Of a stretch of 7,774 nucleotides of DNA, positions 6,162 through 7,774 are shown piece by piece. How positions within the stretch are numbered: position 1 is the first letter of the stretch; every line of letters begins with the position of its first letter. The DNA is taken from the NCBI GenBank assembly GCA_035267205.1, contig DATFLZ010000023.1, positions 1 through 7,774 of the forward strand, given 5' to 3'. Below the pieces are notes generated by a model, which saw only the letters and a list, made by a program, of their open reading frames with translations, did no database searches and was not told the DNA's origin. The position numbers and the translations under genes were made by a program. This DNA comes from CAXMST01 sp035267205. Its GTDB lineage: Bacteria; Actinomycetota; Thermoleophilia; Solirubrobacterales; 70-9.

Positions 6162-7625
6162 CTAGTCGGCGTTGATCGCGATGTACTTGGTCTCCAGGTA
6201 CTCGTCGATGCCCTCGTTGCCGCCCTCGCGGCCGGTGCCCGAGGCCTTGACGCCGCCGAACGGCGCGCCCGCGTTCGAGACCATTCCCTGGTTGAGCCCG
6301 ATCATCCCCGTCTCGAGCGCCTCGCTGACCCGGAGCGCCCGGCCGACGTCCCGCGTGTACATGTAGGCGACTAGCCCGTACTCGGTGTCGTTGGCGGCCG
6401 CGATCGCCTCCTCGTCGCTCGCGAAGCTCTTGACGGGCGCCACCGGCCCGAAGATCTCCTCGTCGAGCAGCCGGGCGTCGGCGCTGACGTCGCCCAACAC
6501 GGTCGGCTGGAAGAAGTAGCCGGCCCCCTCGCCGGGCTCGCCGCCGCAGCGCACCGACGCGCCCTTGCCGACGGCGTCGCCGACCAGCTCGCTGATCGTC
6601 GCGCGCGCGTCCTCGTCGATCAACGGGCCGACGTCGGTGCCCTCCTCGCTGCCCCTGCCGACCGTCAGCTCGCCCATCCGCTCGGCCAGCTTGGTCGTGA
6701 ACTCCTCCGCGATGGACTCATGCACGTGGAAGCGGTTCGCGGCCGTGCAGGCCTCGCCCACGTTGCGCATCTTGGCGATCATCGCGCCCTCGATCGCGGC
6801 GTCGACATCGGCGTCGTCGAAGACGAGGAACGGCGCGTTTCCACCCAGCTCCATCGAGACGTTCAGGATGCCCTCGGCCGCCTGCTCCATCAGCTTGCGG
6901 CCGACCGGGGTCGAGCCCGTGAAGCTCAGCTTGCGCAGCCTGGGGTCGCTGATGATCGGCTCGGAGACCGAGCTCGCGGAGCTGGAGGTGATGACGCTGA
7001 GCACGCCCTTCGGCAGGCCGCACTCCTCGAGCACCTCGGCCAGCGCGAGCATCGAGAGCGGCGTCTGCTTGGCGGGCTTGACCACCATGGTGCAGCCGGC
7101 GGCGATCGCGGGGCCGATCTTCCGGGTCCCCATCGCCATCGGGAAGTTCCACGGCGTGATCAGGAAGCAGGGCCCGACCGGCTCGCGCATCACGAGCACG
7201 CGGCTCTGGCCGTTGCCCGCGTCCTTGTAGTAGCCGTCGACCCGCAGCGCCTCCCCGGAGTTCCAGCGGAGGAACTCGGCGGCGTAGTTCACCTCGCCCT
7301 TCGACTCCGCGAGCGCCTTACCCATCTCGAGCGTCATCAGCAGCGCGAGCTCGTCGGCGCGTTCGCCGAGCTTCCGGAAGGCCTCGTGGAGGATCTCCGA
7401 GCGGTCGTTGGCCGGGGTCGAGCGCCACCCGGGCTGGGCCTCGACGGCCGCGTCGATCGCCGCCCTGGCGTCGTCCTCGGTGCCGTCGGCGATCTCGCAG
7501 AGGGTCTCGCCGGTGGAGGGATCCTCGACGCCGAGGGTGCCCCCGCCGGTCGCGTCGCGCCACTCGCCCCCGATCAGTAGCTGCTTGGGCACCGCCTCGA
7601 TGACCGACTGCTCGCTGCTGCTCAT
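6162..7625 (-). CDS. gabD: Succinate-semialdehyde dehydrogenase-like aldehyde dehydrogenase
   Basis: NAD(P)-dependent enzyme of the aldehyde dehydrogenase superfamily, 487 residues, a normal full length. It likely oxidises succinic semialdehyde to succinate, the last step of GABA breakdown feeding the TCA cycle. Catalytic elements: PWN with N160, VVKPA with K183, Rossmann-loop FTGST (235-239), MELGG with E259, the nucleophile in GEACTAANR at C293, and EEIFGP with E390. Specificity for a C4 carboxyl-aldehyde is inferred from the GabD-like wording: TRK with R168, MRN with R287, and MVSN with S450 line up with the carboxylate-binding Arg/Arg/Ser recalled from human SSADH, plus the C-terminal FGGVKASGTGREGG and EYLETKY. 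The second cysteine two places after the nucleophile, present in E. coli and human enzymes, is Ala here. GGAGG (7635-7631) lies five bases before the ATG. Another semialdehyde substrate such as glutarate semialdehyde cannot be excluded. Confidence 0.85.
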   Translation of the reverse strand: MSSSEQSVIEAVPKQLLIGGEWRDATGGGTLGVEDPSTGETLCEIADGTEDDARAAIDAAVEAQPGWRSTPANDRSEILHEAFRKLGERADELALLMTLEMGKALAESKGEVNYAAEFLRWNSGEALRVDGYYKDAGNGQSRVLVMREPVGPCFLITPWNFPMAMGTRKIGPAIAAGCTMVVKPAKQTPLSMLALAEVLEECGLPKGVLSVITSSSASSVSEPIISDPRLRKLSFTGSTPVGRKLMEQAAEGILNVSMELGGNAPFLVFDDADVDAAIEGAMIAKMRNVGEACTAANRFHVHESIAEEFTTKLAERMGELTVGRGSEEGTDVGPLIDEDARATISELVGDAVGKGASVRCGGEPGEGAGYFFQPTVLGDVSADARLLDEEIFGPVAPVKSFASDEEAIAAANDTEYGLVAYMYTRDVGRALRVSEALETGMIGLNQGMVSNAGAPFGGVKASGTGREGGNEGIDEYLETKYIAINAD

Positions 7626-7672
7626 CTCTACCTCCGGGTCTGTTCGTGTCTGCGGACGCTCCCCGTCGAGAG

Positions 7673-7716
7673 ACGATACCCGCAGGCCTGCAAGTCCCCT
7701 TGCCGCAACATGCGGC
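7673..7716 (-). promoter_or_regulatory. gabD upstream region: candidate -10 box and two palindromes
   Basis: On the minus strand TATCGT (7678-7673) is a plausible TANNNT -10 box, giving a leader of about 40 bases before the gabD ATG. No standard -35 is seen. Immediately upstream is the perfect 10-bp palindrome GCAGGCCTGC (7682-7691). Next is the inverted repeat GCCGCA-ACA-TGCGGC (7702-7716). Both lie where a repressor or activator would bind, about 4 and 24 bp upstream of the -10 box. No family-specific operator consensus is recognised. The rest of 7717-7774 shows no supported gene. Confidence 0.35.
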
Positions 7717-7774
7717 GCATAGGCGGGTTGAGGGGAATGGCGAAATCAATCGCAGCGGCCACATTCCGGCCGCC

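Noticed and set aside
6720..7580. Long plus-strand open frames (up to 286 codons) antisense to gabD.
   Set aside because: The minus strand encodes a full-length aldehyde dehydrogenase with all catalytic residues. The antisense product is low-complexity and has no ribosome site.
7755..7773. Hairpin GCGGCC-ACATTCC-GGCCGC at the right edge.
   Set aside because: A six-pair stem of G and C is expected by chance at this base composition, and it has no T-run or identifiable gene context.
7737..7774. Possible start of a divergent plus-strand gene (ATG at 7737, MAKSIAAATFRP) running off the window.
   Set aside because: Only 12 codons are visible, the purine-rich AGGGGA abuts the ATG with almost no spacing, and no promoter is clear. 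The sequence to the right is needed.

Overview
The window is GC-rich and densely coding, with G or C at most third codon positions, so antisense frames stay open for kilobases. Several features point to an actinomycete, most likely from a deep branch such as Thermoleophilia/Solirubrobacterales: a eukaryote-like type 2 isoleucyl-tRNA synthetase, a mycobacterial-style class II fumarase, and TANNNT -10 boxes a few bases from start codons, which suggests leaderless transcripts. The taxonomic placement is inference from protein style, not from a marker search.

Layout from left to right. Bases 1-3220 (minus) hold ileS, complete at its N-terminus and missing only its last few codons at the window edge. 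Across an 84-bp divergent spacer lies a small uncharacterised lipoprotein gene (3305-3778, plus), ending in a strong hairpin over its stop codon. Then comes fumC (3850-5175, plus), with an inverted repeat around its probable -10 box. A compact hairpin separates fumC from a convergent 79-residue orphan gene (5205-5444, minus). That gene is divergent from msrA (5638-6159, plus) across 193 bp containing another hairpin. msrA runs tail-to-tail, 2 bp apart, into a succinate-semialdehyde dehydrogenase-like gene, gabD (6162-7625, minus). The final 149 bp is the gabD upstream region, with two small palindromes.

The genes are mostly housekeeping and do not form one operon: tRNA charging, the TCA cycle (fumarase), feeding of succinate into it (GabD), and repair of oxidised methionine (MsrA). 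No gap between genes exceeds 300 bases. I see no mobile element, CRISPR array, tRNA or rRNA, and no multi-gene novel system. The most notable item is the IleRS active-site signature, which reads GSHH instead of HIGH. This is the swapped GXHH form linked to extreme mupirocin resistance. It comes with unusual residues in the editing pocket. The lipoprotein and the 79-residue protein are the only genes of unknown function.
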